Source: Thalassomonas viridans (GTDB lineage: Bacteria; Pseudomonadota; Gammaproteobacteria; Enterobacterales; Alteromonadaceae). Taken from it: a stretch of DNA of 64,000 bases. The stretch's first letter is position 1. The number at the start of each line of letters is the position of its first letter. The notes under the pieces were generated by a model that was given only the letters and a program-made list of their open reading frames with translations, was not told where the DNA came from and did no database searches. The position numbers were made by a program, and so were the translations under genes. The stretch spans positions 5,890,001 to 5,954,000 of the forward strand of contig NZ_CP059733.1 in NCBI RefSeq assembly GCF_000948985.2, given 5' to 3'. This document shows, one piece after another, positions 48,601 to 59,436 of this stretch.

Positions 48601-48882
48601 ATGGCTTCAAAAATTAAGTTAACACATCATAATAAAGCCAAAGAACGACCTCCGGAAGGTACACCTGAATTTGAAGCTTGGCTAAAAAAGCGATCGCAAG
48701 AGCGCGCTGCTTTTTACTTTGATGAAACCCGAGAAGTACCAGAGCTAGATCCTGATACGCGTTTTCTATGTGGTTCTTGGGATTTTTTGAATCAAACGGA
48801 TGAAGATCGAGAATCTGAAGATGAATCTATGGAAAAAGCAGATGAAGAAAGAAAACGGTCAAAATTGAAATTGCTTAAATGA
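48601..48882 (+). CDS. Small highly charged protein of unknown function
   Basis: The 93-residue protein starts at MASKIKLTHH (48601) directly after AGGAGG, an excellent ribosome site. The mature sequence is very hydrophilic (KAKERPPEGTPEFEAWL, SEDESMEKADEERKRSK) with one FLCGSWDFL segment. Likely cytoplasmic. No family recognised; no clear partner. Confidence 0.65.
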   Translation: MASKIKLTHHNKAKERPPEGTPEFEAWLKKRSQERAAFYFDETREVPELDPDTRFLCGSWDFLNQTDEDRESEDESMEKADEERKRSKLKLLK

Positions 48883-49150
48883 TTATGGCTACATCTTAAT
48901 TTAACTCAAATGAATTATCATATCAGCCGAAAATGCTTAAACCTGTTGCAAGAAAACCCGCTAAACTAAGCTATTAAGCGGCAGCATGCTCTAATTAGAA
49001 GTATGTATAAAATCAGAAAGCTTTCTTGCATTCTCTATCTTCCTCATTGAGTTCAGCTTTCTTTCACGGGTTTCCTTTCACACCTCAAAAATCTTGCCTA
49101 GACTAAAACACAACAAAACTAATAATCTACTCAGGCAAGGAAAGCATCAT

Positions 49151-50992
49151 ATGAAAACCCCTCTTATGTTTTTGTCAGCCCTGGCTGGCGCTGCACTTGT
49201 TATCGGTTGCGCATCTGAACATAATATTTCGCCCGCAGTTGAAAAATCCCTGATGACCCCCGCCATCGGCGAAGCGCCCACTCGGGTGGATCTGCCGCAG
49301 GCGTGGAATGACGAGATCCGGATGAAGTTCTGGTTTACCGACCAGGGCGCGCGCATTATGCCCTACACCTGGTTTACCTGGCTGGAACAGCCCGACAGCC
49401 AGGAATATTTCCGCAGCAGCGCCCATATGGAGTTTTTACGCTACCTGCCCATGCCGTCCTCCATGGAAAACCCGGCGGGCCTGCCGATAGGTTTTAGCGT
49501 GGGCGAAAACAGGGAAAACGGCGAGCCCTGGATGGGCATGACCTGCGCCGCCTGCCATACCAACCAGTTAGACTACAACGGCACCCGCATGCTGATCGAG
49601 GGCGCGCCCACCCTGGCCAATTTCGTGCTCTTTTTCAGCCGCCTGGTAGACTCCCTCAATGCTACCCACAGCGACGATGCCAAATTTGAGCGTTTCGCCC
49701 GCAAGGTACTCACCGGCACATACAATGAACAAAACGCGCAGGATCTCAGAAAACGCCTCGGCGAGCTGGCAAAAGGGCTCACCGAACGCCGTATGGTCAA
49801 TGCCCTGCCTGAGAACTTCGATCCCGACTTTACCAGTTATGCCCGTCTGGATGCCTTCGGCAATATCCAAAATGCCGGCAGTGTTTTTGCCCTGCGTGAT
49901 TTAAACAACGGCAATCCGCCCACCGCACCTGTGTCTTACCCCTTCCTGTGGGGCACCCATCAGTCAGACGTGGTGCAGTGGAACGCTTCGGCCCCCAATA
50001 CCCCGGTGATCGGGCCATTAATCCGTAATATGGGCGAAGTTGTCGGGGTTTTCGGCCATTTAAACATTAACAATACTTCCATCAAAGACCGGCTAAAAGG
50101 CGGCGAAAGCCGCTATTCTTCCACCGTGGAAATGCTCAAGCTGGGAGATCTGGAAACCTGGGTGCGGGATTTACGTTCTCCCCAGTGGCCGGAGGAATAC
50201 CTGCCCGCCATCAACGCTAACCAGGCCAGCCAGGGCAAGCAGTTGTATAAGCAATATTGCGCCGAATGCCATCAGGTGATCCCAAGAGCAAATGAAGGAG
50301 AAAAATATATCTCAGTGAAAACCCCGGTGGCGGAGGTAGGCACAGACCCGGAAACCGCCTGGAACGCCGATTTCCACATGGCAAAATCCCTGTTCCTGGA
50401 AGGAGAAAAAACCCAGATACTGGTAGGCCCGCGCTTTGAAGAAGTCACTCCGGCAATACTGATCCCCGCCAACGGCGTGGTCGGCCTAGTGTTAAAAAAC
50501 CCAGGCACGGCGCTGGAAGCCGGATTAAAGCCTGTGAGAATAGACGGCAAGCTGGATAAAAGCGTTGAAGGCACCAGCATGACAGATCACCTGAAAGCCC
50601 ATTACGAGGCGCTTAAAGCCATGTACGTAACCAAAAGAACCGGCAACAGCTCACAAAAAGGCGACGAGCGCGACCTTACCGGCCTGGTGTACAAGGCGCG
50701 GCCATTAAACGGCATCTGGGCCACCGCCCCCTACATGCACAACGGCTCTATTCCCAACCTGTGGGAGTTGCTGAAAAAACCGGAACAGCGGTTAACCAGT
50801 TTCTGGGTCGGTAGCCGGGAGTTTGATCCTGCCAGGGTGGGCTATAAAACCGATCAGGGCCTGTCTAGGTTCAGGGTGCTGGACGACAAGGGCAACATCA
50901 TCCCGGGCAGCTCCAACCGTGGTCACAGCTACGGCTCAGATCTCAGCGAAAGCCAGCGTTGGGCGCTGGTGGAATATATGAAAACCCTTTAG
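49151..50992 (+). CDS. Diheme cytochrome c lipoprotein (RoxA-like / MauG family)
   Basis: The 613-residue lipoprotein has a lipobox (LVIGC, Cys near residue 20). Two c-type heme sites are present: TCAACHTNQ and YCAECHQVI. The C-terminal motif RPLNGIWATAPYMHNGSIPNLWELL is the hallmark of the RoxA/RoxB rubber oxygenase and diheme peroxidase-like group. It is most like the RoxA-like branch, which cleaves polyisoprene or other hydrophobic substrates outside the cell; peroxidase activity cannot be excluded. The start at 49151 has AAGGA. Genes around it give no further hint. Confidence 0.85.
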   Translation: MKTPLMFLSALAGAALVIGCASEHNISPAVEKSLMTPAIGEAPTRVDLPQAWNDEIRMKFWFTDQGARIMPYTWFTWLEQPDSQEYFRSSAHMEFLRYLPMPSSMENPAGLPIGFSVGENRENGEPWMGMTCAACHTNQLDYNGTRMLIEGAPTLANFVLFFSRLVDSLNATHSDDAKFERFARKVLTGTYNEQNAQDLRKRLGELAKGLTERRMVNALPENFDPDFTSYARLDAFGNIQNAGSVFALRDLNNGNPPTAPVSYPFLWGTHQSDVVQWNASAPNTPVIGPLIRNMGEVVGVFGHLNINNTSIKDRLKGGESRYSSTVEMLKLGDLETWVRDLRSPQWPEEYLPAINANQASQGKQLYKQYCAECHQVIPRANEGEKYISVKTPVAEVGTDPETAWNADFHMAKSLFLEGEKTQILVGPRFEEVTPAILIPANGVVGLVLKNPGTALEAGLKPVRIDGKLDKSVEGTSMTDHLKAHYEALKAMYVTKRTGNSSQKGDERDLTGLVYKARPLNGIWATAPYMHNGSIPNLWELLKKPEQRLTSFWVGSREFDPARVGYKTDQGLSRFRVLDDKGNIIPGSSNRGHSYGSDLSESQRWALVEYMKTL

Positions 50993-51010
50993 TGTTACCG
51001 GCAGGCAAAT

Positions 51011-51036
51011 AGCCCGGGCTTTGAAACTCCCGGGCT
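51011..51036 (+). terminator. GC-rich hairpin after the diheme cytochrome gene
   Basis: AGCCCGGG at 51011-51018 pairs with CCCGGGCT at 51029-51036. It stands 18 bp after the stop; no T tract. Confidence 0.55.
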
Positions 51037-51064
51037 AAACGTTATGCCGGCTTCTTAGGCCGGG

Positions 51065-51217
51065 TTAACCGGTAAACGATCTAACCAGCTGCTCCCACCA
51101 GCTACTGCATTTAGCTTCCACCGGAGGCTTAGTTTTACCGCCCACTGCCGCCTGGACAGGCACAGCATAGGCAGTTAACAAAGACACGGTAACAACAGCT
51201 AATAAAACTTTTTTCAT
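51065..51217 (-). CDS. Small secreted peptide
   Basis: The 50-codon frame encodes MKKVLLAVVTVSLLTAYAVP and continues VQAAVGGKTK..., a textbook signal peptide with a cleavage site at VQA-A. The mature part is only about 27 residues and ends CSSWWEQLVRSFTG, with one Cys and two Trp. GGAGTAAATT precedes the ATG. It is antisense to no gene and lies in a gap. Function unknown. Confidence 0.65.
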   Translation of the reverse strand: MKKVLLAVVTVSLLTAYAVPVQAAVGGKTKPPVEAKCSSWWEQLVRSFTG

Positions 51218-51419
51218 AATTTACTCCAGATGGTTAATTAGTAATATAAATTGTGTGAAATAAAACGCAGGGCCAAAGCCCCGGAAGTGTGTATTACAAT
51301 CCACACCAAAAGACAAAAATATTCCACGGGAGAATTATGAAGAGATTTACGGAGAATGGCAGAAAGGATTAGCCGGACACACCGCCTGGCAAGACAAATT
51401 AGCCCTAATTCAGGTCAAT

Positions 51420-52127
51420 CTAAGCATTAAGCTTGTTTGCCAGGCTTAGTTGGGCAATGCCGTGCAGAATAACATACACCAGATAAACTTTAAGCACATG
51501 AAAGATTACGGCGTTAAATAACCAGACCAGCTTTATATCCAGGCCGAACAAATGACGCGCCAGATATTCAAGTATGGTCAGGGCATGGATAAACATGAAA
51601 GCCGTCATTATATCATGTACTTCCACATCGAGCGTTAACGCCTTGGACAAACCCGGGAAAAGACGACTGGTAAAGAATACCCGCATAAAAAGGTAATGAC
51701 GGACCAGAATAAGAATATTGATTTCCAGCACATGCCAGTATATTTCCGGCCCCTGATACCCCGAAACCAACCAGTAGATTTCCGCCCCTAAAGCCAGCAC
51801 AAAGAGCACAGCAACGGGTTTACGGTATTCCTCTTCTTTAATTATCGCCAAGGTTGCCAGCAAACTGAGATAAACCAATAACCTGCTGAGCAGGTTATCC
51901 CCCAGCAGATGCCAGCCGGTTTCATCGGCAAATTTGGCCAGTATGATGATTAACACTATACCGGCAATATTGATATTTTTCCGGCTCAGTAAAATAACAA
52001 AGGCTAAAATGGCAAAATAGAGCCAGTCAAACAATCGGGCATTATCAAAAGTAATGATGCCCATAGCGATCAGCAAACCGGCAAGCACTGCCGTCAATGC
52101 TTTTTCCGACACGTCTTGAAACAACAT
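51420..52127 (-). CDS. Multi-pass membrane protein of unknown function
   Basis: The 235-residue protein has about seven or eight hydrophobic helices (VLAGLLIAMGIITF, LYFAILAFVILL, VLIIILAKF, LLVYLSLLATLAII, VAVLFVLALGAEIYWLV and others). The start lies 2 bp after the stop of a small HTH gene on the same strand, so the two form an operon. There are no transporter signatures. Perhaps the target of the HTH regulator. Confidence 0.75.
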   Translation of the reverse strand: MLFQDVSEKALTAVLAGLLIAMGIITFDNARLFDWLYFAILAFVILLSRKNINIAGIVLIIILAKFADETGWHLLGDNLLSRLLVYLSLLATLAIIKEEEYRKPVAVLFVLALGAEIYWLVSGYQGPEIYWHVLEINILILVRHYLFMRVFFTSRLFPGLSKALTLDVEVHDIMTAFMFIHALTILEYLARHLFGLDIKLVWLFNAVIFHVLKVYLVYVILHGIAQLSLANKLNA

Positions 52128-52129
52128 GC

Positions 52130-52366
52130 TTATACGCCGAAAAAAGCTATCAACCCGTTTTTAAAGCGCAATAAAATGGAGGGGTCCGCCTTGCCTTTGC
52201 AGGCCCGGAACCAGAGTTTGACTGTGTCCATTTCCAGGGTGGCGATCGCCCCCGGGTATTTGTTTTCGATAGCGACTATGGTTTCCCGGCTCAGGCCGAT
52301 TTTCTGCCCCAATGCTTTCTGGCTCATACCCGAGTCCAAACGCATCTGTTTGAGGTCATCTACCAT
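52130..52366 (-). CDS. Small XRE-type helix-turn-helix regulator
   Basis: The 78-residue protein has a Cro/CI-type HTH (LKQMRLDSGMSQKALGQKIGLSRETIVAIENKYPGAIATLEMDTVKLW). The start MVDDLKQ at 52366 gives a normal small XRE protein; a longer frame to 52531 adds 55 unlikely residues. It is 2 bp upstream of the membrane protein gene. Two-gene units of this kind are common in Alteromonadales but the role is unproven. Confidence 0.75.
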   Translation of the reverse strand: MVDDLKQMRLDSGMSQKALGQKIGLSRETIVAIENKYPGAIATLEMDTVKLWFRACKGKADPSILLRFKNGLIAFFGV

Positions 52367-52760
52367 TTTCGCTTTATCGTATTTATACAATTTTAAAATC
52401 CTTGTTAAAACATATAAGAAGAATATCTGTGCAGGTTCGCCGTAAGAACTTATAGCAGGGCTGCAACAGGCTGGAGGATTATACGCGATTACTCTTTGAT
52501 CACAATGTTTTAATGCAGATGCAACAAGCAATTCCGAGCCGGTAAGGTAAAGAAATCAAAAAACAATCAAAGACGTACAGCAGGTGTAGGAAAAACGGAA
52601 AAAATCATCTTAATGAAACACACACATTATCCCGCTTGATACAAAGGCTGAATATGCCCGCTCTTAAATAGCCGTTTCTCTTCGTTCCTGAAGCCATGGC
52701 ATACAAAACCTAAGCTCTTCTTCGTCCGTGAAGCCGCTTAATACCATACATCCTGTATAT
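52367..52760. other. Intergenic stretch, no gene supported
   Basis: About 390 bp upstream of the HTH gene and downstream of the malic enzyme terminator. A partial direct repeat is seen (CGTTCCTGAAGCC, near 52685, and CGTCCGTGAAGCC, near 52720). No credible open frame. Confidence 0.5.
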
Positions 52761-52796
52761 AAAAACGGCTGCCGGCACAAACCGGCAGCCGTTTTT
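52761..52796 (-). terminator. Strong terminator after the malic enzyme gene
   Basis: A perfect 15-bp stem (AAAAACGGCTGCCGG and complement) with a 6-base loop is followed by T on either strand. It is 18 bp past the leftward stop. Confidence 0.92.
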
Positions 52797-52813
52797 CCAA
52801 ACAAGCGCTGTGA

Positions 52814-54058
<1,245 letters not shown>

Positions 54059-54440
54059 TATAGTGTCCTAGTGAATAAATAAATGTTGTAATTTTAGGTG
54101 AACTTTTTTTGCTTGGGTTTCACCACATGAAATTATTCTTCTTGTTATGGTTTTACATGGTATTGCAAATACCTTTGTCATTACAAGCATGTTTCCATAT
54201 AAAAATATGCTGTAAGCTATAACTATAACAGGCTTTTTATAAACATTTATGACAAAAAATCTCACTGAAAATAGCTTTTTTTAGCTAAGTTAGGTTAAAG
54301 AAATGACCGGAAAAGCCAACTGATTAGACCAGCAACCAGGTTTAAGCAAGTTAACCTGAATCGCAGTAAGAAAAGAAGAAGCTTGTGAAAAGGCGATAAT
54401 CCCTTACAAGGATTGCCCAAATAACGATTAACGTAAAAAA
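54059..54440. other. Intergenic stretch upstream of the malic enzyme gene, no gene supported
   Basis: About 380 bp, AT-rich. A 65-codon open frame at 54068-54265 on the minus strand has no ribosome-binding site. It should contain the malic enzyme promoter; I see no clear operator. Confidence 0.5.
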
Positions 54441-54479
54441 ACGGGAGCCTTACGCCGTATGTAAAACTCAGGCTCCCGT
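54441..54479 (-). terminator. Terminator after the DUF6515-type gene
   Basis: ACGGGAGCCT and AGGCTCCCGT pair around a 19-base loop. On the minus strand a T run follows, so it ends the leftward operon. Confidence 0.85.
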
Positions 54480-54489
54480 GGCAGAAAAA

Positions 54490-55134
54490 TCAATTTACCG
54501 TATAGTCCCTGCCCTGCAGGCAACTGGTATAGGCTTTCTGGTAATGGCTGTTGCCCGCAGCCGCGTCATTCTCCAGCGGATCGACCCCGGATTCGGTCAC
54601 TGCCCACTGGTAACATTCAAATTTATCCTGGCTGCGCTGCTTATTCGACTGTCCGGCATTGGGATAGATCACTAGCGGCGTTTGCTCATTGCTGCCGGAG
54701 GTAGCCTGGGCGGTTTCACTTGCCCCGTCAGGCTTTGCCACCACCACATAATGATCGTTTTCTTTCAGGTAATAAGTGGCATTGACATGAAAATAACGTG
54801 TCACCCCGACAGTAAAGCTGACATAACCCGCAGGTAGTACATTAACCCTCGCCCCCAGCGGCGCCTGCACTACCACATAACCCGACTTGGAACTCCGGTA
54901 AAAAACCCCGGCGTTAAAGTAAAAAGGCGTGCCCCGCACCAGTAATTTGCGGTACCCCGTCGGCAATACTTTTACCTTGTGCCCGACCTTATGGTAATAA
55001 TGCCTGTGAACCGGAGCACTGTGTTTGTGGTGCTCTTTGCCCCTGTGTTTGTTCGGATCTGCCGCCGCCTGGGGCAATGCCAGCAACAGGCCGGATAACA
55101 ATACCGCCGAAACATAAGCCATAAATTTTTTCAT
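54490..55134 (-). CDS. DUF6515-type periplasmic protein
   Basis: The 214-residue exported protein has a signal peptide (SAVLLSGLLLALPQAAA) and a His-rich stretch (HRGKEHHKHSAPVHRHYYHK) that may bind metal. Two repeats read KVKVLPTGYRKLLVRGTPFYF and RVNVLPAGYVSFTVGVTRYFH, the pattern of DUF6515 proteins. A Cys-containing C-terminal helix follows (KFECYQWAVTESGVDP). The second gene of a pair, it starts 1 bp after the stop of a lipoprotein gene with a GGGGGG Shine-Dalgarno. Function unknown. Confidence 0.8.
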   Translation of the reverse strand: MKKFMAYVSAVLLSGLLLALPQAAADPNKHRGKEHHKHSAPVHRHYYHKVGHKVKVLPTGYRKLLVRGTPFYFNAGVFYRSSKSGYVVVQAPLGARVNVLPAGYVSFTVGVTRYFHVNATYYLKENDHYVVVAKPDGASETAQATSGSNEQTPLVIYPNAGQSNKQRSQDKFECYQWAVTESGVDPLENDAAAGNSHYQKAYTSCLQGRDYTVN

Positions 55135-55135
55135 C

Positions 55136-55594
55136 TTAGATCCCCCCGCCTGTCTGGTTAGGAAAACGCTGTCTGTCGCTTTCAGTGGCGCTTTCGTTAC
55201 ATTCTCCCCGCATGGTCATAGCACCCCGGCTGGCATAACGTTCCAGCTCAAGATAGCCGGTGCGGCAGTAGTTATTTTGACTTAACCTCTGCTCCAACCT
55301 TTGCTGGAAAATATCCTCCAGCGGGTTCTGTCGCTCCCGGCTTTCATTTTTACCGGCGCCTTTCTCTTTGCCGCCTTTGCGTGACTTACCCTGTTTTCCT
55401 GCCCTGGTTTTGGTATCTGCTTGCCTGCTACGGGCGGCTTTTTCCTGAGTCAGGGTAAAAGCAAACATCTTGGAACTGTCTTCGCGAATCTCGGTGACAA
55501 AAATTTCTTCAACGGTTTTTTCCCGGTGGCTGGAACAGGCAGCTAAAAACAAAAACACGCCGCACCAGCAACAAAGTTGCGTTTTATTCACCAT
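55136..55594 (-). CDS. Small lipoprotein
   Basis: The 152-residue protein has a lipobox (FLFLAACSS, Cys near residue 20). The middle is very basic and Gly-rich (TRAGKQGKSRKGGKEKGAGK), a possible nucleic-acid or wall contact. The end has two further cysteines. AGGGGG before the ATG. It is first in a two-gene unit with the DUF6515-type protein. Confidence 0.75.
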   Translation of the reverse strand: MVNKTQLCCWCGVFLFLAACSSHREKTVEEIFVTEIREDSSKMFAFTLTQEKAARSRQADTKTRAGKQGKSRKGGKEKGAGKNESRERQNPLEDIFQQRLEQRLSQNNYCRTGYLELERYASRGAMTMRGECNESATESDRQRFPNQTGGGI

Positions 55595-55724
55595 AGGTTT
55601 TCCCCCTGATACTTTGCCTGTATTTTAGCGAATGCTAAGTAAAGAAATGTCAGCGGATTTTAAAAATAGGTAAGTTCCTGTGCCGGGGAAAGCGTTTGTA
55701 TGGCGCTGGCGTTATTACCGGCAA

Positions 55725-58184
55725 ATGTACAAATCCAATATTTTTCCACTACACTTTATTGATAATACCCCGGCAAATAAGACCTTTAATGTGGATATTG
55801 ACGACACTATAAATTTTGCTGACGAAGAAGATGACGAAGCAATTTGTAGTTCCCATCCCTGGAAAGTGCTTATTGTGGACGACGAACCCGGGGTGCACGA
55901 CGTCACTAAACTTGCCCTGCAAGATCTGGTTTTTAAAGACCGTCCGCTGGAGTTTATGCACGCCTATTCCGGTAAAGAAGCACAGGAGATTTTAGCCAAC
56001 ACCCAGGATGTGGCCCTGACCCTGCTGGACGTGGTCATGGAAACCCTGTCTGCCGGTCTTGATACCGCCAAATACATACGCAACGAGCTTGACAATCATT
56101 TGATCCGTATCGTGCTGCGTACCGGCCAGCCCGGTTACGCCCCGGAAAGGGAAATCATTCAGAATTACGATATTAACGACTACAAAAACAAAACCGAACT
56201 GTCCCGGGATAAGTTATGCACCACCATAATCTCGGCGTTAAGGGGTTACCAGGATTTGCTCAATGCCGAAACCTACCGCCAGGCCCAGGCAAAGATCATC
56301 GAAAATTCCAAACACCTGCTCACTTCGGGACACCATGACACCTTTGTTAATCGTCTGACAGAAAGGCTTAACGACCTGCTGCCGCTCGGCAACATTTATG
56401 CGCAGTCGCCCCCGGAATTTGCACTGGTATCGGAATGCGACCAGGCACCGCAAGTGATTAACCACAGCCGGGGCATAGCCGATACCCAAAGCTGGCTGAA
56501 GCCTTTTGCAGACATGGTACGGGAGTCCGCCGACACCGGCGCCCTGGCGATCCGGGACACTTACGCCCTGTTATTGTTTTACCAGAAAGATAACCGGCTG
56601 ATTTACCTGGCGCTGAAATATGATGAAGAGATTTCCGATCTTGAAGAGCAAATGCTCGCCGTGCTGATGCACAACATTAAAATCAGCTACAGCAATACCA
56701 ACCTGCAGCAATCCCTGACGGAGATGAACAACCAGCTGGAAGTGAAAATCGACGCCCGCACCCGGGCATTGAAAAAAGCCACCGAAGCGGCGGAGCAGGC
56801 AAGCCAGGCCAAAAGCCAGTTCCTGGCTACCATGAGCCATGAAATCCGTACCCCCATGAACGCCATTTTAGGCTTTACCCAACTATTGCAGCGCGCCCCC
56901 GACACTACCGCAGCCTCGGTTGATACCCTGAACAAAATCAGCAAGGCCGGCAACCATTTAATGGAGATCATCAATGATGTGCTGGAGATTTCCAAAATTG
57001 AAGCCGGGGCAATGGAGCTGAAAACCATTTCTTTTGACTTAAACGACCTGGTAGACGATATCGCCCAGATGTTCAGCTTTCGCTGCGAACAGAAAAACAT
57101 TGCCTGGCAGCTGATCTACGACAACGCCCAAACTCACCAGGTTTACGGCGATCAGGGCAAAATACGCCAGGTGCTGATTAATTTATTGGGCAATGCGGTT
57201 AAATTTATCGACGAGGGAGAAATCACCTTCCAAGTCACATCCCCCAAACCGGACTATTACCGCTTCGAGGTAACAGATACCGGCCCGGGCATGAGCGCAG
57301 GGGAAATTAAAACCCTGTTCTCAACCTTCACCCAGGGACAGATAGGCGCCGAAAAAGGCGGCACCGGGCTGGGACTGGCCATAGCCCATAATCAGGTGAA
57401 CCTGATGGGGGGCAAACTCGAAGTCGAGTCGTCACTGGGGCACGGGGCGCGCTTTTTCTTCACCATTCCCCTGCCCATCAGCCAGGAAGCCCTGGTAGAA
57501 AAATTGTCGGATGAAATAGAAAATGTCCGGGTAAAAGCTCCCCACAAGGTGCATGCCTTAGTGGTAGACGATGTTGAAGCCAACCGGGATATTTTAACCG
57601 GCCTGCTAAGAGAAACCGGCGTTGAGGTGACCGAAGCCGTTGACGGTAAAGACAGCATAGAAAAATTGCGGCAGCAGTCGTTCGACCTGGTTTTTATGGA
57701 TATTCTTATGCCGGTCATGCGCGGCGATGAAGCCATCAAAATTATCCGCGAAGAGCTGATGTTAACGAAACTGCATTGTATCGCCATCTCAGCCTACAGC
57801 CTCTCCCATGAAGTGCCCTATTATATCGGCATAGGATTCAACCAGTTTATCTCCAAACCTTTTATGTTCAGCGAGGTATACAACAGCCTGCTGACTTTTG
57901 CCCCACACCTGTTTGAAAAATGCGAAAAAAATGTCGAAGAAGAGCCCGAAGAAGCCGCACCCCAAATAGCGCTGGCAAACTATTCCCTCGACAAAACACT
58001 CTATAATGACATTAAAGATTCCGCGCAACTCAACAGAAGCTCGCATGTTCGTGAAATTTTAACTCAATTTGCTGCAAGATCACCGGAAAACCAGATGTTA
58101 ACCGAACACCTGCTCCAGTTTATCGATAATTACGATATGGACGGCCTGCTGCAAGCATTAGAGGAGATCCGCTGTGATGAATGA
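55725..58184 (+). CDS. Hybrid histidine kinase with N-terminal receiver and DUF3369
   Basis: The protein of about 819 residues has no membrane helix. It has a receiver-like N-terminal domain (KVLIVDDEPGVHDVTKLA, LTLLDVVME) followed by a DUF3369 sensor domain. Then come the HisKA box (ATMSHEIRTPMNAILGFTQ), an HATPase domain (NLLGNAVKFID, DTGPGMSAGE, KGGTGLGLAIAHNQV) and a second receiver (ALVVDDVEANRDIL, LVFMDILMPVMRG). The start at ATG 55725 (MYKSNIF) is preferred over GTG at 55680. Together with the overlapping next gene it forms a phosphorelay. Confidence 0.9.
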   Translation: MYKSNIFPLHFIDNTPANKTFNVDIDDTINFADEEDDEAICSSHPWKVLIVDDEPGVHDVTKLALQDLVFKDRPLEFMHAYSGKEAQEILANTQDVALTLLDVVMETLSAGLDTAKYIRNELDNHLIRIVLRTGQPGYAPEREIIQNYDINDYKNKTELSRDKLCTTIISALRGYQDLLNAETYRQAQAKIIENSKHLLTSGHHDTFVNRLTERLNDLLPLGNIYAQSPPEFALVSECDQAPQVINHSRGIADTQSWLKPFADMVRESADTGALAIRDTYALLLFYQKDNRLIYLALKYDEEISDLEEQMLAVLMHNIKISYSNTNLQQSLTEMNNQLEVKIDARTRALKKATEAAEQASQAKSQFLATMSHEIRTPMNAILGFTQLLQRAPDTTAASVDTLNKISKAGNHLMEIINDVLEISKIEAGAMELKTISFDLNDLVDDIAQMFSFRCEQKNIAWQLIYDNAQTHQVYGDQGKIRQVLINLLGNAVKFIDEGEITFQVTSPKPDYYRFEVTDTGPGMSAGEIKTLFSTFTQGQIGAEKGGTGLGLAIAHNQVNLMGGKLEVESSLGHGARFFFTIPLPISQEALVEKLSDEIENVRVKAPHKVHALVVDDVEANRDILTGLLRETGVEVTEAVDGKDSIEKLRQQSFDLVFMDILMPVMRGDEAIKIIREELMLTKLHCIAISAYSLSHEVPYYIGIGFNQFISKPFMFSEVYNSLLTFAPHLFEKCEKNVEEEPEEAAPQIALANYSLDKTLYNDIKDSAQLNRSSHVREILTQFAARSPENQMLTEHLLQFIDNYDMDGLLQALEEIRCDE

Positions 58185-59400
58185 CCCGGGATTAACCGTT
58201 GGTAGCAAAGTACTGGTGGTTGACGATAAAAAAGAGAATCTGGATATACTCACCCATATTCTCGAAGGGGAAGGATACGAGGTCTCTTTTGCCATGGAAG
58301 GGGAAAAAGCCATCCAAATTGCCAGTGTTTATTTGCCGGATCTGATCTTGCTGGACGTGATGATGCCGGGCATAGACGGTTTTGAAACCTGCCGGCGGAT
58401 AAAGGTGCTGACGGACCTCAGGGATATCCCTATTATTTTCGTGACAGGCAAAGCCGATGTCAGCGATATTTTACGGGCATTCCAGGTAGGGGCTATCGAT
58501 TATGTGACCAAACCGATACGCCATGAAGAATTATGCGCCCGGGTGAAAACCCATTTGCAGCTCAGGCGTTTGATGATCATCCGGGACGAATTGATCGCCC
58601 AGATGCGCCAGCAGAATATTAGGCTGGAGAAAATGTCGGTGGTTAATGAAGAAAAACTGGCGCAAAGTGAAAAAATGAGCCACCTGGGAGAGCTTATCGG
58701 CGAACTTACCCATGAGTTATCGACCCCGCTGGGGATTTCAACCACGGCGCTGAGCACCTTGTCGGATAATACCCAACAGATATCCACCGACATCAACAGC
58801 GATAAATTATCTAAATCCAAATTGCTGAAATTTCTTGATGTTACCGCTGAAAATTACGATATAGTCCTGTCCAACCTTAATTATGCCATCCAGCTGATTA
58901 ACAGTTTCAAAAAAATTGTCGTCGGTGAGTTTAACCAAAATACCAGCAAGCTGGAGCTGGTGAACTTCCTTAATGATATTCTCCACATCCTGCGGCCGAA
59001 ATTAAGGCACCTGCCCCATAAGATCAAAGTGGACTGCCCGAACAATATCAGCCTCAATACCCAGGCAGGGGCACTGTCGCAGGTGCTGATCAACCTGATC
59101 AATAATGCCCTGATCCATGCTTTTGACGACAACACTTCGGGAGAAATCACTATCGGCGCCAGGGCGCAGGCAGACAAGCTGCATTTAACGGTAGCCGATA
59201 ACGGCAACGGTATCGGCGATGAGAACCTTGAGCATATTTTTGACAAGTACTTTACCAGCAAAGCCGATGAAGGGGGCTCGGGGTTGGGGCTGTTTATTGT
59301 GAAAAAGATAGTTGCCGAGTCCCTTGGCGGCGAAATCAGCTGTCAAAGCTCACCGGAGGGCACCCAATTTAAGGTGGTGATTCCGTTAACTTTATCCTGA
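58177..59400 (+). CDS. Response regulator receiver fused to histidine kinase
   Basis: The protein of about 407 residues has an N-terminal receiver (KVLVVDDKKENLDIL, DLILLDVMMPGIDG, phosphoacceptor Asp there) and a cytoplasmic histidine kinase (GELTHELSTPLGISTTALS, NNALIHAF, GGSGLGLFIVKKIV). Two start codons adjoin: GTG at 58174 and ATG at 58177. The ATG is used here. The upstream stop overlaps by 8 bases and GGAG lies inside that gene, so translation is coupled. The HELSTPLG form recalls the kinase at 59437 (HELNTPIG). Confidence 0.9.
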   Translation: MNDPGLTVGSKVLVVDDKKENLDILTHILEGEGYEVSFAMEGEKAIQIASVYLPDLILLDVMMPGIDGFETCRRIKVLTDLRDIPIIFVTGKADVSDILRAFQVGAIDYVTKPIRHEELCARVKTHLQLRRLMIIRDELIAQMRQQNIRLEKMSVVNEEKLAQSEKMSHLGELIGELTHELSTPLGISTTALSTLSDNTQQISTDINSDKLSKSKLLKFLDVTAENYDIVLSNLNYAIQLINSFKKIVVGEFNQNTSKLELVNFLNDILHILRPKLRHLPHKIKVDCPNNISLNTQAGALSQVLINLINNALIHAFDDNTSGEITIGARAQADKLHLTVADNGNGIGDENLEHIFDKYFTSKADEGGSGLGLFIVKKIVAESLGGEISCQSSPEGTQFKVVIPLTLS

Positions 59401-59436
59401 CAACCGAAACCTTGCCAAACACTAACTCTACCCGGC

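Noticed and set aside
54068..54265. 65-codon frame upstream of the malic enzyme gene
   Set aside because: No ribosome site, AT-rich, overlaps the expected promoter region.
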